Below are positions 27,029 through 35,325 of a DNA stretch of 57,543 nt, piece after piece. The notes under the pieces were generated by a model. That model saw nothing but the letters and a program-made list of their open reading frames with translations. It did no database searches and was not told where the DNA came from. Source of the DNA: Nostoc linckia z4. Lineage in GTDB: Bacteria; Cyanobacteriota; Cyanobacteriia; Cyanobacteriales; Nostocaceae. Position numbers and translations under genes: made by a program. The number at the start of each line of letters is the position of its first letter. Positions within the stretch are counted from its first letter, which is position 1. Location: assembly GCF_002608075.1 (NCBI RefSeq), contig NZ_LAHA01000025.1, positions 1 to 57,543 on the forward strand. The letters are read 5' to 3'.

Positions 27029-28852
27029 TTACTGTGGGTCGGAAATACCATAGTGTTGTGCCTGCATATTCCACAGCGTGGTATATTCGCCTCCATGCTG
27101 TAAAAGTTCCTGATGGGTACCATCTTCAATTAAACATCCAGCTTTGAGAACTAAGATGCGGTGAGCCATCCGCACTGAAGCTAATCTGTGGGTGATGAGA
27201 ATAGTGGTTTTGCCCTCAGCTAACTCCATAAATCGCAGATAAAGATCGTATTCGCTGCGGGGATCGAGTGCGGCTGTAGGCTCATCTAAAAGTAGTAATT
27301 GGGCTTGTTGGCGGACAAAAGCACGAGCGAGAGCTAACTTTTGCCATTGACCTCCAGAAAGTTCAGTTCCGCCAAACTGCTTACCCAGTGGCGTATCTTC
27401 CTTTGCGGGGAAATGCTCGACTAATTTGGCGATATCAGCTTTTTCAACCGCGTACTTTAAAATATCTGGAGACTCCAAAGCCGCTAGGTTGCCTAAAGCG
27501 ATATTTTCTCCCAAAGTCAGGGCATAATGTCCAAAATCCTGAAAAACTCCAGCAATTTGCTGCCGCCATTGTTCCAAATTGAAATTTTTCAGGTCTATAC
27601 CATCCACTAGAATCCTTCCTATGGTTGGATCGTATAGTCTGGTCAATAGCTTAACTAGAGTAGTTTTACCTGCTCCATTTTCCCCTACGATCGCTACCGT
27701 TTGCCCAGAGTAAAGGGTAAAAGAAATATCCTTGAGAGCTAACCGACCATCTGGGTAGTAAAAGTCAACTTTCTCAAAAGTAATACCTGAGCGAATGGGA
27801 GTTGGTATTTTTTCTCCAGGTATGCTCAATGGCATGGGAATTGGGCTATGGAGAAAATTGAAAAATTTCTCCATGTAGAGAACATTCTCAAACAAATCCA
27901 GCCAATTACCAACAAATCCTTCTAGATTATTTTGGAAGTAAGTCAATGACTGTACAAAAAGAAGTACGCTTCCTGGGGTGAAATCTCCTTTAAAAGCCTT
28001 ATTTACCACCCAGTAAAAGGCAAAACCATTTCCTAAAGTACTCAAAATAGCTAAATTAGATGACCAAAATGCTTGCTTGCCCCTCAGATAACGCATAGAT
28101 TGATGTAAAGACTCGAATGCTTGCAGGTAACGCTCCATAAAAAACGAACCTAGCTTAAATAACCTGATTTCTTTAGCATAGGTGTCCGTGAGCATCACTG
28201 AAGTGTAATATTGCATTCTCCGAGCATGAGGACTGTTTTCAAATAAAGTTAGCCAAATAGCTCTACCATACTGGGAAGAAACCACTATTTGAGGTATAGT
28301 TGCTATCCCAATTACCAGTGGTATCCAAAAAGCTAGGGGTGCTAGTAGTCCAACAATAACAATCAAAGTTACCAAAGAGCGACCTAATTCAACCAAATTA
28401 TTCAGCAAATTCAACGGCTTATAGTTAATTTGTTCTTGCAGAAGTTGTAGCTCATCATAAAATTGAGAATCTTCAAAACGGCTCAAGTCTGGAAAAGAAT
28501 CAGCTTTATGCATTAATAATAAGCTGATATGAGCAGTTAACTTATCATTGAGATTTCCTTGAAGTGCGAATATCCAAGGATACAAAAGTGTTTGTAATAA
28601 TAAAGCTGCCACCCATGCTGCTACTAAAGGTAACAACATAGCATTACCTAATTCTTTGCCGGATGTTAATGCTGTTGCTACAGTATCCACCACTAGTTTA
28701 GTAATCCAAACACTGATAGCAGGAAGAATCCCCTGTAACAAAGTGACAGCAACCAAGACAAGCATTTCTTTAGGTGCTGCTGTCCATAACAAAGGTAGAG
28801 AACGAAATAAAACTCTAGTGTACTCCTTAAACCCAACTCTGAAATCGCTCAT
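27029..28852 (-). CDS. ABC exporter, fused permease and ATPase
   Basis: A 607-residue half-transporter of the MdlB/lipid-A-exporter type. Six membrane spans occupy about 20-330. The ATPase domain follows, with Walker A VGENGAGKTT, signature ELSGGQWQKLALARAF, Walker B LLLLDEPTAALDP and the H-loop ITHRLAS. There is no N-terminal C39 peptidase, so it would not trim a leader itself. It is divergent from the TOMM precursor gene, with about 820 bp between the starts. Exporting the modified peptide, or immunity, is the obvious guess but rests only on position. Confidence 0.9.
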   Translation of the reverse strand: MSDFRVGFKEYTRVLFRSLPLLWTAAPKEMLVLVAVTLLQGILPAISVWITKLVVDTVATALTSGKELGNAMLLPLVAAWVAALLLQTLLYPWIFALQGNLNDKLTAHISLLLMHKADSFPDLSRFEDSQFYDELQLLQEQINYKPLNLLNNLVELGRSLVTLIVIVGLLAPLAFWIPLVIGIATIPQIVVSSQYGRAIWLTLFENSPHARRMQYYTSVMLTDTYAKEIRLFKLGSFFMERYLQAFESLHQSMRYLRGKQAFWSSNLAILSTLGNGFAFYWVVNKAFKGDFTPGSVLLFVQSLTYFQNNLEGFVGNWLDLFENVLYMEKFFNFLHSPIPMPLSIPGEKIPTPIRSGITFEKVDFYYPDGRLALKDISFTLYSGQTVAIVGENGAGKTTLVKLLTRLYDPTIGRILVDGIDLKNFNLEQWRQQIAGVFQDFGHYALTLGENIALGNLAALESPDILKYAVEKADIAKLVEHFPAKEDTPLGKQFGGTELSGGQWQKLALARAFVRQQAQLLLLDEPTAALDPRSEYDLYLRFMELAEGKTTILITHRLASVRMAHRILVLKAGCLIEDGTHQELLQHGGEYTTLWNMQAQHYGISDPQ

Positions 28853-29676
28853 GAATTCAACCTGATTTTTATTAAGATACTTCTTTAATTTTCAACAATT
28901 ATTGTTGTTCAAGAATCTCCTGTTTATAATCGTAGTATGGTTATTTTTATTCAGGCGATCGCACTAATATCAAGTCTACAATCCAAACCTGATAATATAT
29001 TGAGTTCCAGCTAATCTGATGAGATAATCTTCTGCGTATAATCGGAGTATTACTACTTGACTAAAGTCGTATTCATAAATGAATAGAGTCACATTTTTAC
29101 TGGAGGTAATCTGATTATTGAAAAATCGACTTTAACTCTCAAATTATTTCATATTCAAGATTTTTTTAATTTAATGACACACTATGGTAGTTTTTTTTAG
29201 TGTTATCAAGACTTAATTTCATCTGGCTTAGTTCAGAATGAAATTGTTATCTATAGTACAATATACCTCTTGAGAAAGAATAAAAAGCTCTAGAAACAGA
29301 TATTGTTATAAGAATTAAAGGCTCACAAAAAGACTATTAGTTAATACAGTTCACTTAAGATTCGCTCCTCCCGAACCCTCCTGAAAAAGGAGAGAACTAA
29401 GCCCCCCAACTCCCCGTTCATTGGGGTATTTTATGGAGCTACATGCTGTTAATTGAACAGTATTGCACTATTGGTTGGTGACGTTAATTACAGCAAAATT
29501 TTGAACAAAATTAAGCGTTGTTCAATGTTCTGGTCATTTATTCCAACTCACTTGTTGAAATACCTATGCAACGGTGAAAATTTTGTTGACTCAAAAAAAT
29601 CATCAAAGTTTTTTCCGTAATGGAATGCAGATTTACAGACCAATCAAAGAATTGAAGTTCAAAGGATTAAGGAATC
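28853..29676. other. divergent control region before the TOMM operon
   Basis: 824 bp, AT-rich. 29343-29463 is bounded by AATACAGTTCACTTAAG and GTTAATTGAACAGTATT, an inverted pair that suggests a further MITE-like insertion. AAGGA runs at 29662 and 29669 give the ribosome site of the precursor gene. No promoter motif can be named with confidence. Confidence 0.5.
29343..29463. repeat. possible MITE with AATACxGTTCAxTTAA ends
   Basis: The left end AATACAGTTCACTTAAG and the right end (reverse complement) AATACTGTTCAATTAAC match at 13 of 15 aligned bases. Only one copy is in this window, so assignment as an element is tentative. Confidence 0.5.
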
Positions 29677-30042
29677 ATGCTTGCACAAAAAACACTAACT
29701 CAACCAACACTAGAAATGCGTTTAATAGATAAAGCAGACAAACTAGAACAACTTCTGTTGTCTGATGAGGAAATAGCAGCTTTAGAAAAATTCGCAACCT
29801 CAGGAGTATTTGACTCTACGATTCAACAAAGATGGTTTGCTAGTTGTGGCGGATGTGGTGGATGTGGCGGATGTAGACCTTGTGGTGGATGTAGACCTTG
29901 TGGTGGATGCATACCATGTGGCGGATGTAGACCTTGTGCTGGATGTAGACCTTGTGGTGGATGTGGTGGATGTAGATTTCGCGATCAAAAAACACTATCT
30001 GGTGTCATAGAAGACACTGATGAAGTCGGATTTGGGTACTAA
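29677..30042 (+). CDS. TOMM precursor peptide with 15-Cys repeat core
   Basis: 121 residues. Residues 1-56 are an acidic, helix-prone leader ([19 protein letters not shown]) ending RWFAS. The core runs from Cys57 to Cys99 with a Cys at every third position (57, 60, 63 ... 99), spaced by GG, RP, IP or AG. A follower of 22 residues ([22 protein letters not shown]) closes it. The core has no Ser or Thr, so heterocyclisation would give only thiazoles. The layout resembles heterocycloanthracin-type precursors. The adjacent C, D and B enzymes support the call. There is no GG or other known cleavage motif, and no protease is nearby. The stop codon touches a repeat element. Confidence 0.88.
   Translation: MLAQKTLTQPTLEMRLIDKADKLEQLLLSDEEIAALEKFATSGVFDSTIQQRWFASCGGCGGCGGCRPCGGCRPCGGCIPCGGCRPCAGCRPCGGCGGCRFRDQKTLSGVIEDTDEVGFGY
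29845..29973 (+). repeat. tandem 18-bp units encoding the Cys core
   Basis: The core is built from GGATGTAGACCTTGTGGT-like 18-bp units (RPCGGC at protein level) with 9-bp GGC units (CGG/TGT) at both ends. Such DNA can gain or lose units by slippage, so core length may differ between strains. Confidence 0.85.
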
Positions 30043-30156
30043 GGGACTTCCAAATAAAAAAATATTCTCTAGAAGGTTGTTGACTGTTGACTGTTAACTG
30101 TGAACCGTTAACAATCAATGACTTGCAGCGGAATAATTTGTTTTTTGGAGTTCCCT
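30042..30156. repeat. family A MITE-like element, best preserved copy
   Basis: It begins AGGGACTTCCAAATAAAAA and ends TTTTTTGGAGTTCCCT; the ends are imperfect inverted repeats of about 24 bp. Inside is TGTTGACTGTTGACTGTTAAC plus GTTAACAATCAA. Its first base is the last base of the TAA stop of the TOMM precursor gene. A TA may be duplicated on both sides (inference). Confidence 0.8.
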
Positions 30157-30167
30157 AATTCAGTTCA

Positions 30168-30243
30168 TCACACCATTAAAAGGTGATGGAATTTTGTGTT
30201 GACTGTTGACGGTTAACAGTCATCAGTCAACAGTTAACAACCT
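30168..30243. repeat. two hairpins before the C-protein gene
   Basis: CATCACACC/GGTGATG (30168-30190) and then TGTTGACTGTTGACGGTTAAC followed by GTCAACAGTTAACA (30199-30240). Both would fold in the operon mRNA between precursor and enzyme genes and could lower read-through or protect the precursor mRNA (inference). Confidence 0.65.
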
Positions 30244-30256
30244 TGTGAAAAAGCCT

Positions 30257-31378
30257 ATGAAATTAAACGACGATCGCCGCCTGCGTCTACTAGAACATAT
30301 CATTGTTGGCGTTATGCCGCCAGATTGTCATGACGAAGAAACCATGATATTCAAGACCACGCGGCGAACACTAGCAGTGAAAGGTCAAGCATTGCACGAC
30401 GTGGAAAGGATTATTTTACCTTTATTAGACGGCTCCAGAACAATAGGAGAAATACGTGCTACCGTCGGCGAAAAGTTGACAGATTCTTCATTAAATCAAT
30501 GTTTAGAGTTTTTGATGGACAATCGTTTAGTAGAAGAGTTTTTGGAAGATACAGTTGATGATTTAGATAGTCGTGCTTATTTACTCCCTCAAATCGGTCT
30601 TTATCATGAACTCGGCTTTGAGCAAAAGGATGTCCAGAAGTACTTAACCAAGGCTAGAATTGCCGTTTTTGGACTTGCAGGTTCAGGGCTAGTAACAGCA
30701 ATGAATCTAGCTAGTGCTGGTATTGGTTTTCTACGTCTATGCGATGATACCTCTACAGTGGTATCCGATTCCTCGATGATGTCAGGCTTGGTATTTAATC
30801 AAATCGGTGCTTTTCGAGGTGTGGAAGCAGCTCGACAAATCGAGGCGATGGTAGGAGTCACCAGAACTGAAGTTGTCACAGATCCTTTAACTAACGACGA
30901 AACAATCAATGCTTTACTTGATGACGTTGACCTCGTTATTGTCGCCACCGATGCAGTATCAGTCAATCTAGCCTATCGCTTGAACAGACTATGCCTGAAA
31001 ATGCAGCGTGCATTACTACCAGGCGGTGCTGCTGGTGTTGAAGGAACTATCGGCCCCTTGGTTTTTTCTCAGGATGGCCCTTGCTATTTGTGCTATCGAA
31101 TGCGGGCTATGGCCTGTGCCAAACTTCCGGAAGCAGAGTTAGCAATCGAACAGTTTCTCAACCGAGAACGCCGTACTCAACCAAGACTACGAGAAAACTT
31201 GCCCATAGGCCAGATGTTAGTTGGTAGTTACCTAGCTCTGGAAGCAGTCAAAATATTACTCGGTCTACCCATCGCCACTGACGGAAAATTATTGCACCTC
31301 GATTTAATCGGCACAAAACTAACTCACAACGTTGTCTTAAAAAAACCTGGTTGTCCTCATTGTTCGGGGCAATCATAA
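30257..31378 (+). CDS. TOMM C protein: RRE plus E1-like (ThiF-type) leader-binding partner
   Basis: 373 residues. The N-terminal part (about 1-95, MKLNDDRRLRLLEHIIVGVM to LMDNRLVEEF) has the features of a RiPP recognition element that holds the precursor leader. From about 133 comes an E1/ThiF-like fold with a degenerate nucleotide loop (VFGLAGSGLVTA, 139-144) and a tetra-Cys zinc site: Cys276/Cys279 (CYLC) and Cys366/Cys369 (CPHC). In split TOMM systems this protein presents the precursor to the YcaO enzyme and activates it. ATG 30257 is chosen over 30206, which lies in a repeat. Confidence 0.88.
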   Translation: MKLNDDRRLRLLEHIIVGVMPPDCHDEETMIFKTTRRTLAVKGQALHDVERIILPLLDGSRTIGEIRATVGEKLTDSSLNQCLEFLMDNRLVEEFLEDTVDDLDSRAYLLPQIGLYHELGFEQKDVQKYLTKARIAVFGLAGSGLVTAMNLASAGIGFLRLCDDTSTVVSDSSMMSGLVFNQIGAFRGVEAARQIEAMVGVTRTEVVTDPLTNDETINALLDDVDLVIVATDAVSVNLAYRLNRLCLKMQRALLPGGAAGVEGTIGPLVFSQDGPCYLCYRMRAMACAKLPEAELAIEQFLNRERRTQPRLRENLPIGQMLVGSYLALEAVKILLGLPIATDGKLLHLDLIGTKLTHNVVLKKPGCPHCSGQS

Positions 31379-31395
31379 CAACTGACATATTGATT

Positions 31396-31508
31396 AGGAG
31401 GGGAATGGGGCAAACAGGGCATGGGGAAAGGGAAAGGGGTAAAGGGGAAAGATTAAATTGATTCCTTTTCCCTTTAACCTTTAACCTTTTCCCCTGCTCC
31501 CCTCCTTC
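31396..31508. repeat. GGAGGGGA ... CCCCTCC inverted tract between C and D genes
   Basis: GGAGGGGAATGGGG and GGGAAAGGGGTAAAGGGG are mirrored by CCTTTTCCCTTTAACC and CCCCTGCTCCCCTCC. The stem could be more than 30 bp and fills most of the C-D gap. Confidence 0.75.
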
Positions 31509-31540
31509 TACTCCCTACTTCCAAACTAGGAGAGAACACA

Positions 31541-32854
31541 GTGAATGCAGTAGCAGCTAGTCCACGGTGGCGCGATTTAGTCAGCCCGCATACTGGAATT
31601 ATCCGAGCTTTAGATAGGTTCGGTAAGCCTTATACAGAGTTTGAGTTGCCGGTTTTGTGGCAAGCTGAATTAGCAAATTTTCAGCTTCGCAAACAGCAAG
31701 ATGATTTACGCTACGGTGTAGGCAGGGGGATGACTGATGAACAAGCAATTTTCGGCGCTGTTGGGGAAGCTATAGAACGGTACTGTGGTAGCATATTTGA
31801 CGATCGCCAGATTGTTGTTAGTAGCTACAAAGAATTAGATAATGATGCCATCGTCCCTCCTCTAGCTTTTTTCTCGTTTTCTGATAAACAATACTCTGAC
31901 CCCACTTTTCCCTTTGCAGCTTTCAATGGCGCAATGCAGACTTCGTGGATTGCTGCCCTTTCTCTGCTAACTAATCAACAGGTTTTAGTTCCAGCCTCTC
32001 TGGTTTATTTTCATTGGTATAGCGATTTTCCAGGGGATTATATTTTACCCGTAAGTTCTAACGGTATGGCTAGCGGGCCTACTCTTGAATTTGCTGCCTA
32101 CAGTGGCTTGTGCGAATTAATAGAGCGGGATGCTTTTATGATTACATGGTTAAATCGGTTACCTGCTCCACGGATTTATTTCGACCATCGACCGGGAATT
32201 GAGACCGAAATTGCCCGCCACTATGGGAGATTTGGAATTGAGTTAGTTACCTTCGATTTGACTACTGATATTAAAGTCCCAGTTGTGATGGCCATGTTAA
32301 TCGATAGTTCCGGCAAAACTCCCGCCGTCGCCACCGGTTTAGGATGCCATCTTGACGGGCCAACGGCGCTTCGTAAAGCGATTTTTGAAGTTTGCCAATG
32401 CCGCTTTGGTGACATAGAACGTATGAGGGGCGGCGCTGGGGCTAATCTTAAGCAATATACTGATATTAAATCTTTGGACGATCACAGTGCTTTTTTCTAT
32501 AGTACCGCTCGGCTGGGTGAGTTGGACTTCTTATTTCACCACGACCAACAGCTAAAAGTTGAAAATTTACCAACTTACCCATCTCAACCAGAGATAGAGA
32601 AATTGCGATCGCTCATTGTCAACTTACATTCAGCTGGCGTTGAACCTTATTTAGTTGAGATTACAACCCCTGATATCAGGACTCTTGGTTTTCGAGTAGT
32701 CCGGACATTGGCCAGTGGACTAGTCCCCATATACTTCGGCTACGGACAAGAACCACTGGGTACTAGACGTTTGTTCGAGGTTCCAGAAAAACTGGGTTAC
32801 ACCGGACAACGTACTGAAGACACTCTAAATCCCTGTCCGCATCCTATGGCTTAA
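31541..32854 (+). CDS. YcaO cyclodehydratase (TOMM D protein, SagD-like)
   Basis: 437 residues. It uses ATP to activate the peptide backbone so that a Cys side chain closes to a thiazoline. The YcaO nucleotide and Mg sites are visible: GEAIERYC (Glu76, Glu79), the block around 188-196 (SGLCELIERDAF), and GLGCHLDGPTALRKAIFEVCQ at about 265-285. The last residues are PCPHPMA, a PxPxP C-terminus that is a hallmark of azoline-forming YcaO proteins. It starts at GTG 31541, 9-12 bases after AGGAGAG. The stop is followed at once by repeat sequence. Confidence 0.95.
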   Translation: MNAVAASPRWRDLVSPHTGIIRALDRFGKPYTEFELPVLWQAELANFQLRKQQDDLRYGVGRGMTDEQAIFGAVGEAIERYCGSIFDDRQIVVSSYKELDNDAIVPPLAFFSFSDKQYSDPTFPFAAFNGAMQTSWIAALSLLTNQQVLVPASLVYFHWYSDFPGDYILPVSSNGMASGPTLEFAAYSGLCELIERDAFMITWLNRLPAPRIYFDHRPGIETEIARHYGRFGIELVTFDLTTDIKVPVVMAMLIDSSGKTPAVATGLGCHLDGPTALRKAIFEVCQCRFGDIERMRGGAGANLKQYTDIKSLDDHSAFFYSTARLGELDFLFHHDQQLKVENLPTYPSQPEIEKLRSLIVNLHSAGVEPYLVEITTPDIRTLGFRVVRTLASGLVPIYFGYGQEPLGTRRLFEVPEKLGYTGQRTEDTLNPCPHPMA

Positions 32855-32928
32855 GTTGACGGTTCACGGTCAACAGTCAACCGTCAACACTCAACTACCA
32901 TTCCATTGTTTATTTTTTGGAGTTCCCT
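32855..32928. repeat. family A repeat, right part, filling the D-B gap
   Basis: TTGACGGTTCACGG/GTCAACAGTCAACC sequence followed by the family A right end TTTTTTGGAGTTCCCT. The GGAG in that end lies 13 bases before the sagB-type ATG and is the only ribosome-site candidate. Confidence 0.7.
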
Positions 32929-32935
32929 GAAAGCA

Positions 32936-33688
32936 ATGTATACAGATAAAGAACCTTTGGAGCTAGCTCTTCTTTATCATTTGAACTCTCCAGTACCTAA
33001 GAGTTATGTCAAGCGCGTTTCTGCTACTCAACTGCGGTATATGCCGGAGGCTCCTTTTCTTGAACTTCCACAAGCACCGCGCAATAATCAGCTAATTGAG
33101 CTTTTGGAACAACGTTCTTCTGTGCGATCGTTTGATAACAAGGTAATGCCACTCGTCTTATTGGCTCAACTGCTTGATGCTGGATGCGGGATCAACGGTG
33201 TGCGCCAAGTAGAGGGTCAATTCTTTGAAGGTCGCAACTCTCCTTCTGCGGGTGGACTTTACCCGATGGAAATTTTTGTATCTACACAAGCAGTAGAAGA
33301 TTTGGCTGCTGGGTTATATCACTATGAGCCACGCGGTCACGGTTTACATCGAGTTAGCGATGCAGTACCAACAGATTTTGTAGAAGCCTTATTACACCAG
33401 CATTACGTTGTGAATGCCAATGCTTTATTTGTGTTCACATCTGTTTTTATGCGATCGATGTGTAAATACGGTGCCCGCGGCTACCGCTTTGCTTTATTGG
33501 AAGCTGGTCATCAAGCTGAAAATATATGTTTAATGGCTGTGCAATTAGGTCTTGGCAGTCTTTGTATCGGCGGATTCCATGATATGAGTCTGAACACCAT
33601 TTTGGGCATTGACGGCAAGCATCATGCTGCACTTTACTGTGTTGCAGTTGGTAGTTATAGCAAGGAACTGGGGACTGGTGACTACTAG
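32936..33688 (+). CDS. SagB-type FMN dehydrogenase (TOMM B protein)
   Basis: 250 residues, nitroreductase-like FMN enzyme that oxidises azolines to aromatic azoles (thiazolines to thiazoles). FMN-binding features: RSSVRSFDNKVM at about 57-68, NSPSAGGLYPMEIFV at about 101-115, and ALLEAGHQAENICLMAVQLGLGSLCIGGF. Start taken at ATG 32936; the open frame reaches a TTG at 32906 inside a repeat. The last two residues and the stop (Asp-Tyr-TAG) are formed by the end of a family C element, so the original C-terminus has probably been changed. Confidence 0.93.
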   Translation: MYTDKEPLELALLYHLNSPVPKSYVKRVSATQLRYMPEAPFLELPQAPRNNQLIELLEQRSSVRSFDNKVMPLVLLAQLLDAGCGINGVRQVEGQFFEGRNSPSAGGLYPMEIFVSTQAVEDLAAGLYHYEPRGHGLHRVSDAVPTDFVEALLHQHYVVNANALFVFTSVFMRSMCKYGARGYRFALLEAGHQAENICLMAVQLGLGSLCIGGFHDMSLNTILGIDGKHHAALYCVAVGSYSKELGTGDY

Positions 33689-33814
33689 TCTGGCAAGTCA
33701 ACTTTGCTGGATGAGGTCTGGGGAAAGGGAAAGGGGAAAAGGGTAAGGGATTTAAAACCTTTCCCCTTTCCCCTTTCCCCTTTAAAGAGCTAAGTTGATT
33801 TGCCGAACTACTAG
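33682..33814. repeat. family C MITE-like element overlapping the sagB-type stop
   Basis: It begins CTACTAGTCTGGCAAGTCAAC and ends GCCGAACTACTAG. The middle, GGAAAAGGGTAAGGGATTTAAAACC and following pyrimidine tract, pairs with itself. The TAG stop at 33686-33688 is inside the left end. Confidence 0.85.
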
Positions 33815-34032
33815 GGCGTGTCAATCGCTTATGTGGTAAATCTGCACAATATTCCCCAACCTTTTGAGGTGGCTCTTCATCTTCACCTTGAAATTTTTGA
33901 AACCTAGATATAGCAAGCTTTTTCAGCCGTTATTTCTGCACTTGCAAGGATCTCGGCTCTATGCCAATTGCCACCACAGAATCCAAGTACCCCCTTGTTT
34001 TTTAGGCTCATATATGCAAATCTCATATATAC

Positions 34033-34058
34033 TACGGTAAAGCTACTGACTTACCGTA
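34033..34058. promoter_or_regulatory. TACGGTAA-N10-TTACCGTA inverted repeat upstream of the organosulfur genes
   Basis: A perfect 8-bp inverted repeat 60 bp before the first ATG of the organosulfur cluster, right after two CTCATATAT direct repeats (about 34008 and 34022). It looks like an operator for a dimeric regulator; which one is unknown, and a terminator hairpin is the alternative. Confidence 0.5.
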
Positions 34059-34118
34059 TAAAACAACCTAGATGCAAAATCAACTTTTAGCACCCATTGA
34101 GAAGGGTTCTGGAAAGCT

Positions 34119-35186
34119 ATGACTGAGCCACGCTACGGGATTTGGATACCTGTTTACGGCAACTGCGGCGTGATGAACCATCCTCTTGAACCTCGAGATG
34201 CTAGTTACTTACGAGCCAAGAATTTAATTCAGTTGGCCCAAAGGTGTGGATTTAGCACAACTTTAATAGCACAACATATCATCAATCCCAGAAACCAAGA
34301 ACTTGACCAACTAGAAACCTGGACAGCAGCAGCCGCACTTGCAGAAGCGACAACTTCTATTGAGATTATTGCAGCTGTGAAACCATTACTATTCCATCCA
34401 GCCGTCTTAGCAAAGATGGCTTTAGGTATTGATGCAATCAGTCGAGGTCGTTTTGCGATTAACCTAGTCAGTGCTTGGTTTAGACCAGAAATGGAAAAAG
34501 CAGGAATAAACTTCTTGAAACATGATGAGCGTTATCGCTATTCTGATGAATGGATTAGCGTCGTCAAAGCTCTGTGGAGTGGAGAAGAAGTTAATTTTCA
34601 GGGAAATTATTTTCAGATCAAAGACTTAAGGTTTAGTCCGTCATCCATAGCCAAACCACATCCGCGTATTTATGTGGGTGGAGAGTCAGAACCAGCACAA
34701 GAACTAGCAGCAAAACAAGCACATACATTTTTCCTCAACGGTCGTCCAATTGAAGTTATCCGCGAAACCATCGCTCAGGTTCATCAAAAAGCTAGCTCTC
34801 GTTCTCAACCTTTAGGTTTTGCCATGTCGGCTTTCGTGATTGCTCGACCAACAGACGCAGAAGCAGAAACAGAATATCAAAACCTCAGAGCAATGGTACT
34901 AGCACAAGACGATCGCTCAGAACTCCTCAAAGGAGTAGATTCAGAAGTAGTCATGTTTAAAAATATGGCTAAATACCCAGGTGTAGGGAGCAATGGCGGA
35001 ACTGCGGCTGGCTTAGTTGGAAGCTATGACACTGTGGCTCATCGGATTGCTGAATTTACCAAAGTAGGAATTGGTATGTTCATGCTGCAATTCCAGCCCT
35101 TTGCCACAGAAATCGAGCGTTTTGCTGCGGAGATTATACCAAGAGTGCGGGGGTTAACAGTAGAAAGTGCAGCGATCGCCAGCTAA
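34119..35186 (+). CDS. LLM-class FMNH2-dependent monooxygenase (SfnG/SsuD-like)
   Basis: 355 residues, bacterial luciferase-like fold. Enzymes of this branch use FMNH2 and oxygen to cleave C-S bonds in alkanesulfonates or dimethyl sulfone, releasing sulfite. Seen: GIWIPVYGNCGVM, RFAINLVSAWFRPEMEKAGI, the HDERYRYSDEWISVVKALW block and PRIYVGGESEPAQELAAKQA. First gene of a one-strand cluster with further sulfur-scavenging genes and an inverted repeat in front. The flavin reductase it needs is not in the window. The exact substrate cannot be read from sequence. Confidence 0.88.
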   Translation: MTEPRYGIWIPVYGNCGVMNHPLEPRDASYLRAKNLIQLAQRCGFSTTLIAQHIINPRNQELDQLETWTAAAALAEATTSIEIIAAVKPLLFHPAVLAKMALGIDAISRGRFAINLVSAWFRPEMEKAGINFLKHDERYRYSDEWISVVKALWSGEEVNFQGNYFQIKDLRFSPSSIAKPHPRIYVGGESEPAQELAAKQAHTFFLNGRPIEVIRETIAQVHQKASSRSQPLGFAMSAFVIARPTDAEAETEYQNLRAMVLAQDDRSELLKGVDSEVVMFKNMAKYPGVGSNGGTAAGLVGSYDTVAHRIAEFTKVGIGMFMLQFQPFATEIERFAAEIIPRVRGLTVESAAIAS

Positions 35187-35325
35187 AAGAGAGAAGAAAT
35201 CAGGATATAGGGGTTGAGTTATACCCCATAGCCTAAAAGTTCTTCAGATTGAATTTTGAAATTGGAACAAAGCGACGTGACAGCAATACTTACTCGTCCC
35301 ACTTTCTAAAAATAGCAGAAAAACA

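Noticed and set aside
29800..30010. Other-frame ORFs across the Cys-repeat region (Thr/Ser-rich on minus, Val/Asp-rich on plus)
   Set aside because: They are shadows of the tandem repeat in the precursor gene; the Cys frame has the ribosome site, leader and enzyme partners.
33811..33830. TAGGGCGTGTCA word, also at 40531, as an insertion-sequence end
   Set aside because: Only a dozen bases shared and no matching second end near either site; too little to call an element.
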